Positions 26,605-34,545 of a stretch of 64,000 nucleotides of DNA are shown here, one piece after another. The notes under the pieces are model-generated. The model had not been told where the DNA came from. It worked only from the letters and a program-made list of their open reading frames with translations, and searched no databases. Source of the stretch: Planctomycetota bacterium (lineage in GTDB: Bacteria; Planctomycetota; Phycisphaerae; Phycisphaerales; UBA5793); the NCBI GenBank assembly GCA_013112555.1, contig JABFGK010000001.1:2640581-2704580 (forward strand). Reading direction: 5' to 3'. The position numbers were made by a program, and so were the translations under genes. The number at the start of each line of letters is the position of its first letter. Position 1 is the first letter of the stretch.

Positions 26605-27000
26605 TCAGGGGCAATTGGCATCGACGACCCAACACGGATTGCCTTCGGGATCGCAAAACGCACCGGCCCAGAAGTCATGCTTCTCGTTGTAGATCGGCCC
26701 GTGGTCGACGGTGGCACCGTGCTTCTCCACGAGTGCCAGAAATTCCTGCACATCATCTGCTTCGAACTGCAGAATGACCGTGTTCCGGGAACGGTCACCC
26801 GGTTCGACCTTCATCTCGCTGGCCAGCGCAATACCGATCCGGATCCCACCGGGCGATTCCAGATTGCAGTAGTGCATGCCCTCCTGTTCCCACAGGTTGG
26901 TCACGGTCATGCCGATGACGTCGCGGTACCAGGCCATGAGTGCCTGGAAGTCGGATGCGAGGATGACGGTTTCACGGGGGCGGAGGTCAGGGGGGGCCAT
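26605..27000 (-). CDS. VOC (glyoxalase/bleomycin-resistance fold) protein
   Basis: A 131-residue single-domain protein with the VOC beta-alpha-beta-beta-beta pattern: VILASDFQALMAWYRDVIGM, an SPGGIRIGI strand, VILQFEADDVQEFLALVEKH, and the closing FCDPEGNPCWVVD. Family members bind a metal and act as lyases, dioxygenases or resistance proteins; the substrate here is unknown. Confidence 0.85.
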   Translation of the reverse strand: MAPPDLRPRETVILASDFQALMAWYRDVIGMTVTNLWEQEGMHYCNLESPGGIRIGIALASEMKVEPGDRSRNTVILQFEADDVQEFLALVEKHGATVDHGPIYNEKHDFWAGAFCDPEGNPCWVVDANCP

Positions 27001-27116
27001 GGGAGTCTCCGTTCATGACTGCACGCGACCGGGAAGAGTTGATCCGGCCGATCCGATCTCGCATCCGGATGCTCGATCGGCTCAACCGGCTTGATTGGGC
27101 CCACGCACAGGCGCCG

Positions 27117-28238
27117 TCACACGTTAAACAGGAAGTGGCAGACATCGCCATCCTGGATGACGTAATTCTTGCCCTCGACGCGCATGTGGCCGGCCGTCTT
27201 GATTGCCTGTTCTGAGCCGTACTGTTCAAGGTCAGTGACGGAATAAGTTTCGCACCGGATAAACCCGCGCTGAATATCGCTGTGGATGACGCCGGCCGCA
27301 TCAGGGGCGAGCGAGCCGTTGGGAATTGTCCAGGCACGAACCTCTTTCGGGCCGGCGGTATAGAAACTCGATACGCCGATGAGGGCATAGAGCGACCGAG
27401 CCAGGACAGCCAGGGCCGGCTCGGTCAGGCCCATCGCTTCGAGCATCTCATCGTGTTCAGCCGGGTTGCTGATTTCTGCCAGTTCCGCTTCGAGGCTGGC
27501 GCTGACCGGCACCAGGCCGGCATGCTCGCCTTCACGGTCTCGAACCCAGTCGCGCAGACTCTTGACGTGTGCCACGGACTCGGGATCGGCGGTTGCCTGG
27601 GCAATATCGTCTTCACTGATGTTGGCAACATAGAGCACGGGTCGAAGCGTGATCATGCCGAGGGCACGCAGTTCCTTGCGCTCTTCGGCGGTCCAGTCCT
27701 CAAAGCGAAGCGGCCGCTCGGACTCAAGGACGGCAGCCGCCTTCTGCCCCACTTCGATTCGTTTCAGCGCCTCGGCATCCTTCCCGATCCGGGCACGCCG
27801 CTCGGCCTTGCTGACGGCACTCTCGATGACCTCAAGGTCGGCCAACAGGAGTTCGGTTTCGACCTCCTGTGCATCGCGGACCGGGTCGAGCGTGTCATGT
27901 GTATGGCTCACATCCTCGGACTCGAAGCAACGGACCACGTGTGCCATCGCATCAACCTGGCGGATATGTTCGAGAAAGGCGTTACCCATCCCCTCGCCCT
28001 GCGATGAGCCGGGGACGATGGCCGGGATATCTACGAGATCGACGTTCGCGTGGACGATCTTCTTGGTGGGGACAAAGCGGCTGATGATGTCGAGCCGATT
28101 GTCGGGCACGATGGCTGAGCCGCGAATCGGGTGCGTCGTGGTAAAGGGATAGTTGCTCACCTCGACGGTCATACCGGTGAGGGCTTTGAACAGGGCGCTT
28201 TTGCCGACGTTGGGGAGTCCAACGATGCCTATTTCCAT
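27117..28238 (-). CDS. ychF: YchF/OLA1-type ribosome-associated GTPase/ATPase
   Basis: A 373-residue Obg-superfamily P-loop protein. The family-typical GIVGLPNVGKSALFKALTG opens it, then FTTTHPIRGSAIVPDNRLD and the G3 motif DIPAIVPGSSQGEGMGN. The G4 site reads NISEDD, not NKxD, which in this family favours ATP over GTP. The C-terminal TGS-like domain (GVIHSDIQRGFIRCE, GKNYVIQDGDVCHFLFNV) completes it. The start at 28238 gives MEIGIVGLPN. YchF binds ribosomes and is linked to stress and redox responses. Confidence 0.95.
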   Translation of the reverse strand: MEIGIVGLPNVGKSALFKALTGMTVEVSNYPFTTTHPIRGSAIVPDNRLDIISRFVPTKKIVHANVDLVDIPAIVPGSSQGEGMGNAFLEHIRQVDAMAHVVRCFESEDVSHTHDTLDPVRDAQEVETELLLADLEVIESAVSKAERRARIGKDAEALKRIEVGQKAAAVLESERPLRFEDWTAEERKELRALGMITLRPVLYVANISEDDIAQATADPESVAHVKSLRDWVRDREGEHAGLVPVSASLEAELAEISNPAEHDEMLEAMGLTEPALAVLARSLYALIGVSSFYTAGPKEVRAWTIPNGSLAPDAAGVIHSDIQRGFIRCETYSVTDLEQYGSEQAIKTAGHMRVEGKNYVIQDGDVCHFLFNV

Positions 28239-28403
28239 GGTGGGTTCCGGGGCTTGAGTGAGGGATCGTGGTTCGTATGGGTATGGTAGCCGCCCCCCGA
28301 TGCGATGACGCATCGCCCCCCGGCAGAGCCGGCGGCTAACGGGCGAAATCCTCTTGTGCCATCTGATCTTCATTGGTATCTTGGGGGGTTGGAGGATGAC
28401 ACA

Positions 28404-30146
28404 ATGAATAAGCATGGGCGCAGGGCTGCCTCGTGGTGTGCGATAGGTGCCGTCATTTTGATGACCGGGCCGATCGTCGCTGCAGAGCAAATGGTTCCCG
28501 TCACGATCAGAATGCGGGCTCAGGCCGATTCAGAGATACTGGCAGAGGCTGCCTCGATCCCGGACAAACGGGTTCGACGCGAGACGGTGATCGGGCTGCT
28601 CAAAGACATTGCAGCGTCCAGCCAGGGGGAGATTCTGGCCATACTCCAACGTGCTGAACAGACCGGGGATGCTGCCCAAGTCCGCTCCTTGTGGGTCGCC
28701 AATGTGATCGGGGCGCGGGTCAGCCCTCAGGTGCTGGCACGACTGCAGTTACGAGATGACGTGGCACGGATCACCGTCGAACAAGAGGTCGGCCTCGATG
28801 TGCTGCCGGCAGAGATGGCTTCCCCGGGCGGGGAGATCCTCCCGGCAAGCCTGACGTGCGGCATTGATCTGATCGACGCTGATCGGGTCTGGGATGAGTT
28901 CGGCATCACCGGGCAGAATGTCATAGTGGCTGTGATCGATACGGGCTGCTGCATCACGCACCCGGACCTGGCCGGGCAGGTGTGGATCAATCCTGATGAG
29001 ATCCCGAACAACGGATTCGACGATGACCACAATGGGTTTGTTGATGATGTCTACGGCTGGGACTTCGAGCACCATATCAACGATGTGAACGATTCCGTCG
29101 GGCACGGGACCCATGTGACCGGCACGATCGCGGGCGACGGCACCAACGGGCAGCAGACCGGGGTGGCTCCGGGCCTGTCGTTCATGACGCTCAAGTTTTC
29201 AAACAGCCTGTCAGGCGAGCAGAGTGTATGGGATGCCATGCAATACGGGCTTGACAACGGCGCCGATGTGATCAACGGCAGTCTTGGGTGGAGTTACCTG
29301 CACAGCCCGGATCGGGCAACGTGGCGACTCGTGTGTGAGAACACGATGGCAGCGGGCGTCGTGCTGGTCTATGCCGGTGGCGGTCTGGGGTGTTTCAACC
29401 CACCGTGGGATATCACTACCCCGGGCGATGTGCCGGATGTGATCACCGTGGGTGTGACCGATTGCAGCGACACGGTGGCCTCGTTCACCAGCTGCGGGCC
29501 GGTCACTTGGCAGGATGTGGAGCCGTACAACGACTGGCCGTACCCGCCCGGGAAGATGAAACCATCGGTGGTGGCCCCGGGTGTGGATACGTTATCCACT
29601 TCGTTTGATTGCGATGGGTATGTCTCGATGAGCGGCTCGTCGATGGCAACCCCGCATGTGTCCGGGACGGTGGCATTGATGCTGGCTGCGAATCCGACAT
29701 TGGATCAGGCATCGGTATGGGACATCCTGAGAATGACGTGCCTTGACCTGGGCGATCCCGGCGAGGATAACCGGAGCGGGGCCGGCCGAGTCGATGCCTA
29801 CGCTGCGGTGCAGGCTGCACTGGCAGCCGACGGTGGGCGCGTGACGCTGACGGTCGAGTCGCTGTGCCCCGGTGCCGGGACGGCCGTGCTGACGGCCGGG
29901 AATGTTCAGCCGGGTGCGCAGGTGGCGTTTGCCTACTCGATGAAAAACGGATCAACAAGGGTGCCGGGATGCCCGGGGGTGTATTCGGACCTGCGAAATG
30001 CGCAGTTGGCCGGGTTCGCGGTGGCCGACGGGTCCGGCCGGGCCGTGCTCGAGGGATATGCCCCGGCCCAGGCATGTGATCATGTGATGGTACAGGCCGT
30101 CGATGTCACGGGCTGTCGCACGAGTCACGTCATGTTGTTGCGCTGA
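28404..30146 (+). CDS. secreted subtilisin-like serine protease (S8) with the shared C-terminal domain
   Basis: A 580-residue preproprotein. A signal peptide (to about residue 27, VAAEQ) and an inhibitor-type propeptide (about 28-135) precede the S8 domain. The catalytic triad is Asp179 (VIDTGCCITHPDL), His234 (GHGTHVTGTIAGDG) and Ser413 (SGSSMATPHVSGTV). The last roughly 100 residues (VTLTVESLCPG, PGCPGVYSDL, VMVQAVDVTGC) form a domain shared with three other secreted proteins in the window. GGAGG lies eight bases before the ATG. It is divergent from ychF and probably acts outside the cell. Confidence 0.94.
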   Translation: MNKHGRRAASWCAIGAVILMTGPIVAAEQMVPVTIRMRAQADSEILAEAASIPDKRVRRETVIGLLKDIAASSQGEILAILQRAEQTGDAAQVRSLWVANVIGARVSPQVLARLQLRDDVARITVEQEVGLDVLPAEMASPGGEILPASLTCGIDLIDADRVWDEFGITGQNVIVAVIDTGCCITHPDLAGQVWINPDEIPNNGFDDDHNGFVDDVYGWDFEHHINDVNDSVGHGTHVTGTIAGDGTNGQQTGVAPGLSFMTLKFSNSLSGEQSVWDAMQYGLDNGADVINGSLGWSYLHSPDRATWRLVCENTMAAGVVLVYAGGGLGCFNPPWDITTPGDVPDVITVGVTDCSDTVASFTSCGPVTWQDVEPYNDWPYPPGKMKPSVVAPGVDTLSTSFDCDGYVSMSGSSMATPHVSGTVALMLAANPTLDQASVWDILRMTCLDLGDPGEDNRSGAGRVDAYAAVQAALAADGGRVTLTVESLCPGAGTAVLTAGNVQPGAQVAFAYSMKNGSTRVPGCPGVYSDLRNAQLAGFAVADGSGRAVLEGYAPAQACDHVMVQAVDVTGCRTSHVMLLR

Positions 30147-30197
30147 CTTTGGTGAATCGGAACATGACAAGCCGATGATGATCCATACGCTAGGGCC

Positions 30198-30304
30198 TTG
30201 CATCAAGAGTCCCGGGATGCCTGACAGGTCCCGGGCGGCAACCGGGCGGATCATCTGATTTCCGCCACGGTGCCGAGGCCAGCCCCGGCGTGGGCCCGAT
30301 GCGG
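30198..30304 (+). promoter_or_regulatory. SAM riboswitch (SAM-I/SAM-IV clan)
   Basis: P1 pairs GCATC (30200-30204) with GATGC (30298-30302). CAAGAG then leads into P2 (CCCGGGA/TCCCGGG, 30211-30235, loop GCCTGACAGG). The invariant GGCAACC follows at 30237-30243. P3 pairs GGCGGA with TCCGCC, and the family GGTGCC follows it directly. This order is the S-adenosylmethionine-binding core of the SAM-I/IV clan. It sits 116 bp upstream of a methionine/cysteine-metabolism gene, which it should turn off when SAM is plentiful. No T-run terminator is obvious, so control may be translational. Confidence 0.78.
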
Positions 30305-30419
30305 TCGGAACTGCAGCAGTTTTGGATTTGCAGGATTCGGCAAAAAGCGATGTGACATCGTCGTCACACTCCACGCCAGCACTGGATACTCTCGATGCTG
30401 TGAAAAAGGGGTTCACAGC

Positions 30420-31664
30420 ATGGGACATCTTTCGCAGACACCGTACCAGGATGCCGCTGCAACGCTTTGCCCGGGACTCGGGCACGGGTTGGCTGACGGC
30501 GATTCGCTCGTCGCACCGCTCGTGCAATCGACCACGTTCGGTCGAGATCGAGTCGGGAGCACGGCACAACATCAGTATTCGCGCGTGTCGAATCCGACGG
30601 TGGCCACGCTTGAAGAAGCGCTGGGCCATCTGGAGCAGGCCTTGCCGGCCACCTGCTTTGCCAGTGGGATGGCTGCTGAATCAGCCTTATTCCTGGGCCT
30701 GCTCAAGGCCGGCGACCACGTAGTATGCGGGCAGTCCGTATACGGTGGCACGACGCGATTGCTGCAACAGGTGCTTTGTGACCTGGGCGTCGAATCAACA
30801 TTTGTTGATGCAACGAACCTGCAGGCAGTCGCGCAGGCAATTCGTGCCACGACCCGGCTGATTTTCATCGAGACGCCGTCGAATCCGACGCTCGAAATCA
30901 CGGACATTGCCGGCTGCGCGCACGTCGCGCACGAGGCCGGCGCACTGCTGGCCGTTGATAACACATTCATGACCCCCCTGCTGCAACGGCCGTTGGATCT
31001 CGGGGCTGACATCTCCGTGTATTCAACGACGAAGTTCATTGAGGGCCACTCGGTCGCGATGGGCGGGGCGCTGTTGACCCGCAACCAGACTCTGCAGGAC
31101 CGTTTCTACTTTTTGCGCAAGTGTACCGGCGCGATTCAGACGCCGTTCAATGCGTGGCTGACGATCAATGGGCTGCGCACACTGCCATTGCGCCTGCGCC
31201 ACCAGGCAGAAACAGCCGAGCAGGTTGCACAACAACTCGCCGATCAGCCGGGTATCAAGCAGGTGTATTACCCGACGCTGGGGACCACCGCTTCGCGTGA
31301 ACTGGCACAAGCACAACATGAGGGGGCCCACGGTGCGGTCGTCACATTCGAGATCGACGGCTCGATCGAAACAGGTCGGCGTTTTGTTGAATCGCTGCGC
31401 CTGTGTACGCTCGTGGAGCACGTCGGCTCGACGCAGACGCTGATCACGCACCCGGCCACGATGACGCATGCCGATGTCCCGACTGAGCAACGGGCGGCAG
31501 TCGGCATCTCGGATACGCTGCTGCGCCTGTCAGTCGGGCTGGAGCCGGCTGAGGCGATCCTGAATGACATTCTGCAGGCACTCGCCTCGGCCGTCGAGTT
31601 CGAATCGGTGGCTCGTGAAGCGGGAGGACAGGGGGAGGGGCAGCCGTGTCACAGTGCCCGCTGA
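30420..31664 (+). CDS. trans-sulfuration/sulfhydrylase PLP enzyme (cystathionine gamma-synthase family)
   Basis: A 414-residue Cys/Met-metabolism PLP-dependent enzyme. The family signatures are PLVQSTTFGRD, YSRVSNPTVATLEEALGHLE, FASGMAAESALFL, LIFIETPSNPTLEITDI, and the PLP lysine in SVYSTTKFIEGHSVAMGG. The C-terminal GSTQTLITHPATMTHA and GISDTLLRLSVGLE are typical. It is either cystathionine gamma-synthase or an O-acyl-homoserine sulfhydrylase; sequence alone does not separate them here. The SAM riboswitch upstream supports a biosynthetic methionine role. AAGGGG precedes the ATG. Confidence 0.9.
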   Translation: MGHLSQTPYQDAAATLCPGLGHGLADGDSLVAPLVQSTTFGRDRVGSTAQHQYSRVSNPTVATLEEALGHLEQALPATCFASGMAAESALFLGLLKAGDHVVCGQSVYGGTTRLLQQVLCDLGVESTFVDATNLQAVAQAIRATTRLIFIETPSNPTLEITDIAGCAHVAHEAGALLAVDNTFMTPLLQRPLDLGADISVYSTTKFIEGHSVAMGGALLTRNQTLQDRFYFLRKCTGAIQTPFNAWLTINGLRTLPLRLRHQAETAEQVAQQLADQPGIKQVYYPTLGTTASRELAQAQHEGAHGAVVTFEIDGSIETGRRFVESLRLCTLVEHVGSTQTLITHPATMTHADVPTEQRAAVGISDTLLRLSVGLEPAEAILNDILQALASAVEFESVAREAGGQGEGQPCHSAR

Positions 31665-31777
31665 TCGTCGTCGATCAGGAGAACCCGACATCGCTGGAGC
31701 GGGTGTTTCGGGTACTGAACTCGTGTGAGGCTTTGGGTCGATCAGACGCCGACCCCGCTGAAGGTTGTCGGCGGTGA
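31646..31777 (+). CDS. short frame overlapping the PLP enzyme, possible truncated gene
   Basis: A GTG at 31646 follows a very strong purine-rich site (GGGGGAGGGG) and reads CPLIVVDQENPTSLERVFRV, then LNSCEALGRSDADPAEGCRR, before a stop. The start looks like the first strand and helix of a Rossmann-type protein, but the frame ends after 43 residues. It may be the remnant of a co-transcribed partner gene. Unrecognised. Confidence 0.35.
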   Translation: MSQCPLIVVDQENPTSLERVFRVLNSCEALGRSDADPAEGCRR

Positions 31778-32175
31778 TCATGTCCTTATCGGACGGGTTC
31801 GGTCTGATCGTGGTGGATACGGCCGATGAGTGCTGCTGCGATCAACTGTGCAGACGAGTCGCCCTCAACGCACTTTTCGGATCGCACAGATGTGCCGGTG
31901 CAACATACCCAGGGGACACCATAAGTGATCCTTCCCAGCAGGTTTGCGCCACTTCGTTTTGAACTCATGAGGAAATGCTCGATGTTTGCCGGTTGTCTAC
32001 GGACAACGGGATCAGATTGCGCATTTTTCTATAGAGGCGGGTTGTGTCCTCCCAGGATTGGATCAGTATAAGAGTCTGAGAATCACCTTCTCGGGCCCAA
32101 TTATTGGTCCGAGCGGGCTGGGTCGGGCACACCCCGAGATGTGAACCAACCAGATTCTTTTCAGAGGAAGACGTG
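31778..32175. other. 398-bp gap, no gene recognised
   Basis: Nothing is supported as coding here. A TATAAG at about 32067-32072 with TTGTGT 19 bp upstream is a possible promoter for the beta-helix gene, but the spacing is long. Confidence 0.35.
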
Positions 32176-33594
32176 ATGCTGAAAGAACTCGTACCAACTC
32201 GATTCAGCCCGATGACGACTATTGCTGCGGCGGCGACAGGGCTGTTGCTGCTGAGCAGTTCGTCCTACGGCACGATCATCTATGTCCCCGGTGACTATCC
32301 GACCATTCAGGAAGCAATTAACGCTGCCGTCAACGACGACGAGATTGTGGTGGCAGCCGGCACGTACTACGAGAACCCGATCGTTGACGGTAAGCGGCTG
32401 AGTATTCGCAGCGAGGCTGGGGCATCAGCAACGGTCATTGACGGCGGCGGGACTGACCCGGCCTTACGAGTCTACAGCGGCGGTGGTGAGATCATCGGGT
32501 TTACATTGAAGAACGGGGAGGGAGCCCGAATCGGGTATGACGGCCAGCGGTGCGGCGGCGGTGTGGCTGCTCGCGACTCGACGGTGTCGATCTCGGAATG
32601 CGCGCTGATACAGAACACAGCCGACTGGGGCGGTGGGCTGTATGCCGAGCGGAGCACGGTGGTGGTGCAGAACTCCCACATCTCATTCAACGACGGTGAC
32701 TACTGGCTCGGCGTGTCAGGCGCGGGGATCAATGTCTCTGACTCTTCGACCGTGGACATCACGCAGTGTGTCATCCGACACAACTGGGGTGGGCCGGACG
32801 GGTACGAGGCGATCCATGTGGACCAGATGTGCACGTTGTACATCACCAGCAGCGTTGTGATCGACAACATTGACCCGAGCATCGGGCTTGGGGCACTGAC
32901 GCTGTACTGCCGCGGCGTGACACGGATGTCCAACAGCGTTTTCTGGAACGGTGGGTTGGGCGGCGATGCGGACCAGGTTTTTGCGTACAACTGCATTGTC
33001 AAAGATCCCTGGGAACCGACCTGGAGTGGGACCGGCAACATCCTCGACGATCCCATGTTTGTGGATGCTGCCAACGGCGACTATCACCCCCTTCCCGGCT
33101 CTCCGCTGATTGACGGGGGTGACAACACGTATGTACCGGGACCGCTGGACACCGACTTCGATGGCAACCCGCGGATTATGGATGACGCCGGCATGTCAGA
33201 CCTGGGGCTGGGCGGGCCGCCGACGGTTGACATCGGTATCTTCGAGTATCAGGACACATCGCCGGGCGATCTCGACATTCGCAAGCCGACGCCGGGCGTT
33301 GCCAACTATGACAACACGTTCACCGTGGTGAATGCCACGCCGGGTGAGAGGATTCGCATGTTCGGCTCAGCCCGGACCGGCAGCACGCCGATCCCGGGTT
33401 GCCCGGGAATCACGGCCGGGATTACGGATGCGACGATGATCGGGACGGCCATCGCCGATGATCAAGGCATTGCGCAGGTGAGCATGTTTATTCCGAGGAA
33501 CCTGAAGAAGCGAGACCTGTACATCCAGGCCCTGGAGCACACGAACTGCCGTCTGAGCGATCTGCAGACGATCAGGTTCCCATACGCCCAGTAA
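32176..33594 (+). CDS. secreted parallel beta-helix protein with the shared C-terminal domain
   Basis: A 472-residue exported protein. After a signal peptide (about 1-36, GLLLLSSSSYG) comes YVPGDYPTIQEAINAAVNDD, the pectate-lyase-like opening. Right-handed beta-helix coils follow (GGGVAARDSTVSISECALI, GGGLYAERSTVVVQNSHI) to about residue 300. A choice-of-anchor-Q-like stretch (GSPLIDGGDN, DFDGNPRIMD) precedes the shared C-terminal domain (FTVVNATPGERIRMFGSA, IPGCPGITAG, LYIQALEHTNC). No catalytic residues are evident; it may bind or cleave polysaccharide. AGAGGAAG precedes the ATG. Confidence 0.88.
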   Translation: MLKELVPTRFSPMTTIAAAATGLLLLSSSSYGTIIYVPGDYPTIQEAINAAVNDDEIVVAAGTYYENPIVDGKRLSIRSEAGASATVIDGGGTDPALRVYSGGGEIIGFTLKNGEGARIGYDGQRCGGGVAARDSTVSISECALIQNTADWGGGLYAERSTVVVQNSHISFNDGDYWLGVSGAGINVSDSSTVDITQCVIRHNWGGPDGYEAIHVDQMCTLYITSSVVIDNIDPSIGLGALTLYCRGVTRMSNSVFWNGGLGGDADQVFAYNCIVKDPWEPTWSGTGNILDDPMFVDAANGDYHPLPGSPLIDGGDNTYVPGPLDTDFDGNPRIMDDAGMSDLGLGGPPTVDIGIFEYQDTSPGDLDIRKPTPGVANYDNTFTVVNATPGERIRMFGSARTGSTPIPGCPGITAGITDATMIGTAIADDQGIAQVSMFIPRNLKKRDLYIQALEHTNCRLSDLQTIRFPYAQ

Positions 33595-33627
33595 GATTCG
33601 GTTGCATGATTCTTCCTTTCAAGAAGT

Positions 33628-33666
33628 GGGCTGCCCTGACGGTAAGGGGCAGCCCTCTTTCTTTTG
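33628..33666 (+). terminator. rho-independent terminator after the beta-helix gene
   Basis: GGGCTGCCC (33628-33636) pairs perfectly with GGGCAGCCC (33647-33655), followed by TCTTTCTTTTG. Confidence 0.92.
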
Positions 33667-33699
33667 TTTCAGCAGCACCACATTTCGAAACCTGCGGAT

Positions 33700-33717
33700 T
33701 TCACACGAACTTAACGC
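33700..33717 (+). promoter_or_regulatory. candidate Pho box upstream of phoB
   Basis: TTCACAC (33700-33706) and TTAACGC (33711-33717) are spaced by 11 bp, matching the phasing of the boxes before pstS. It lies about 100 bp before phoB, suggesting autoregulation. Only two repeat units are visible, so this is tentative. Confidence 0.4.
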
Positions 33718-33813
33718 ATCGGGCTCGATCAGCACACAATAATCAGAGAGTCGATGATCGGCCTTCAAGCCGAAGGCTCCATGTGGGCGATTCGAGAAGC
33801 GAGCAGGTGTCAC

Positions 33814-34545
33814 GTGGCAGGCAAAAAGACGATACTGATCGTTGAAGATGAACCGGAGATCGGGGAGTTGATCCGCTTTCACGCTGAGCGTGAGGGATAC
33901 GAGGCAGACGTGATCGCCTCGGGGAAGACGGCTCTGGAGGCAATCCGCCGCCGCCCGCCGGACCTGATCATCCTTGATCTGATGCTCCCGGATGTGGATG
34001 GGTTGGAAGTGTGTCGTCAGGTTCGGTGGGATGAGACGACGCGACACGTCCCGATCATCATTGCCTCAGCACGCGGTGAAGAGACGTACATCGTCACCGG
34101 GCTGGAACTCGGGGCCGACGATTACGTCACCAAGCCCTTCAGCCCGAAGGTGCTGATGGCCCGGGTGCGGAGTCTGCTGCGGCGTCTGGATGCATCGCAA
34201 CACAGCCGCGGCCAGGGGCAGGCGAATCTGGCCCGAGCAGCCGGCGACCGACTCGTGCTGGATCGGGATCAGCGCACGGTGGCTGTGGATGGCGCCGTGG
34301 TGGAGTTCACGCGCTGTGAGTTCGAGATTCTGGACTGCCTGATGTCGAAGCCGGGCTTTGTGCGGACGCGAGACCAGATTATCGCAGCCATCCACGGAGA
34401 CGAAATGGTCCAGACAAGTCGGACCGTCGATGTTCATCTGGCCTCGATCCGGCGTAAACTTGGGGCACTGTCGGACCTGGTGCAGACCGTGCGCGGCGTC
34501 GGATATCGTCTGGATGAGTCAATAGTTGATGACGGCGAGGAATGA
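33814..34545 (+). CDS. phoB: phosphate-regulon response regulator, OmpR/PhoB family
   Basis: A 243-residue two-domain regulator. The receiver domain has ILIVEDEPEIGELI, the phospho-Asp in LIILDLMLPDVDGLEV, and the Lys in DDYVTKPFSPKVL. The C-terminal winged helix (VEFTRCEFEILDCLMSKPGF, SRTVDVHLASIRRKLG, VRGVGYRL) binds DNA. I chose the GTG at 33814 (AGKKTILIVEDE) as the family-like start; in-frame ATGs at 33754 and 33781 are alternatives. Its stop overlaps the phoR ATG (ATGA). With phoR and pstSCAB-phoU downstream it should control the phosphate-starvation response. Confidence 0.92.
   Translation: MAGKKTILIVEDEPEIGELIRFHAEREGYEADVIASGKTALEAIRRRPPDLIILDLMLPDVDGLEVCRQVRWDETTRHVPIIIASARGEETYIVTGLELGADDYVTKPFSPKVLMARVRSLLRRLDASQHSRGQGQANLARAAGDRLVLDRDQRTVAVDGAVVEFTRCEFEILDCLMSKPGFVRTRDQIIAAIHGDEMVQTSRTVDVHLASIRRKLGALSDLVQTVRGVGYRLDESIVDDGEE

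Noticed and set aside
26138-26692. 184-codon plus-strand frame over rpmH
   Set aside because: The L34 sequence is in a different frame and is unmistakable; the longer frame has Arg/Pro/Gly-biased, non-protein-like composition.
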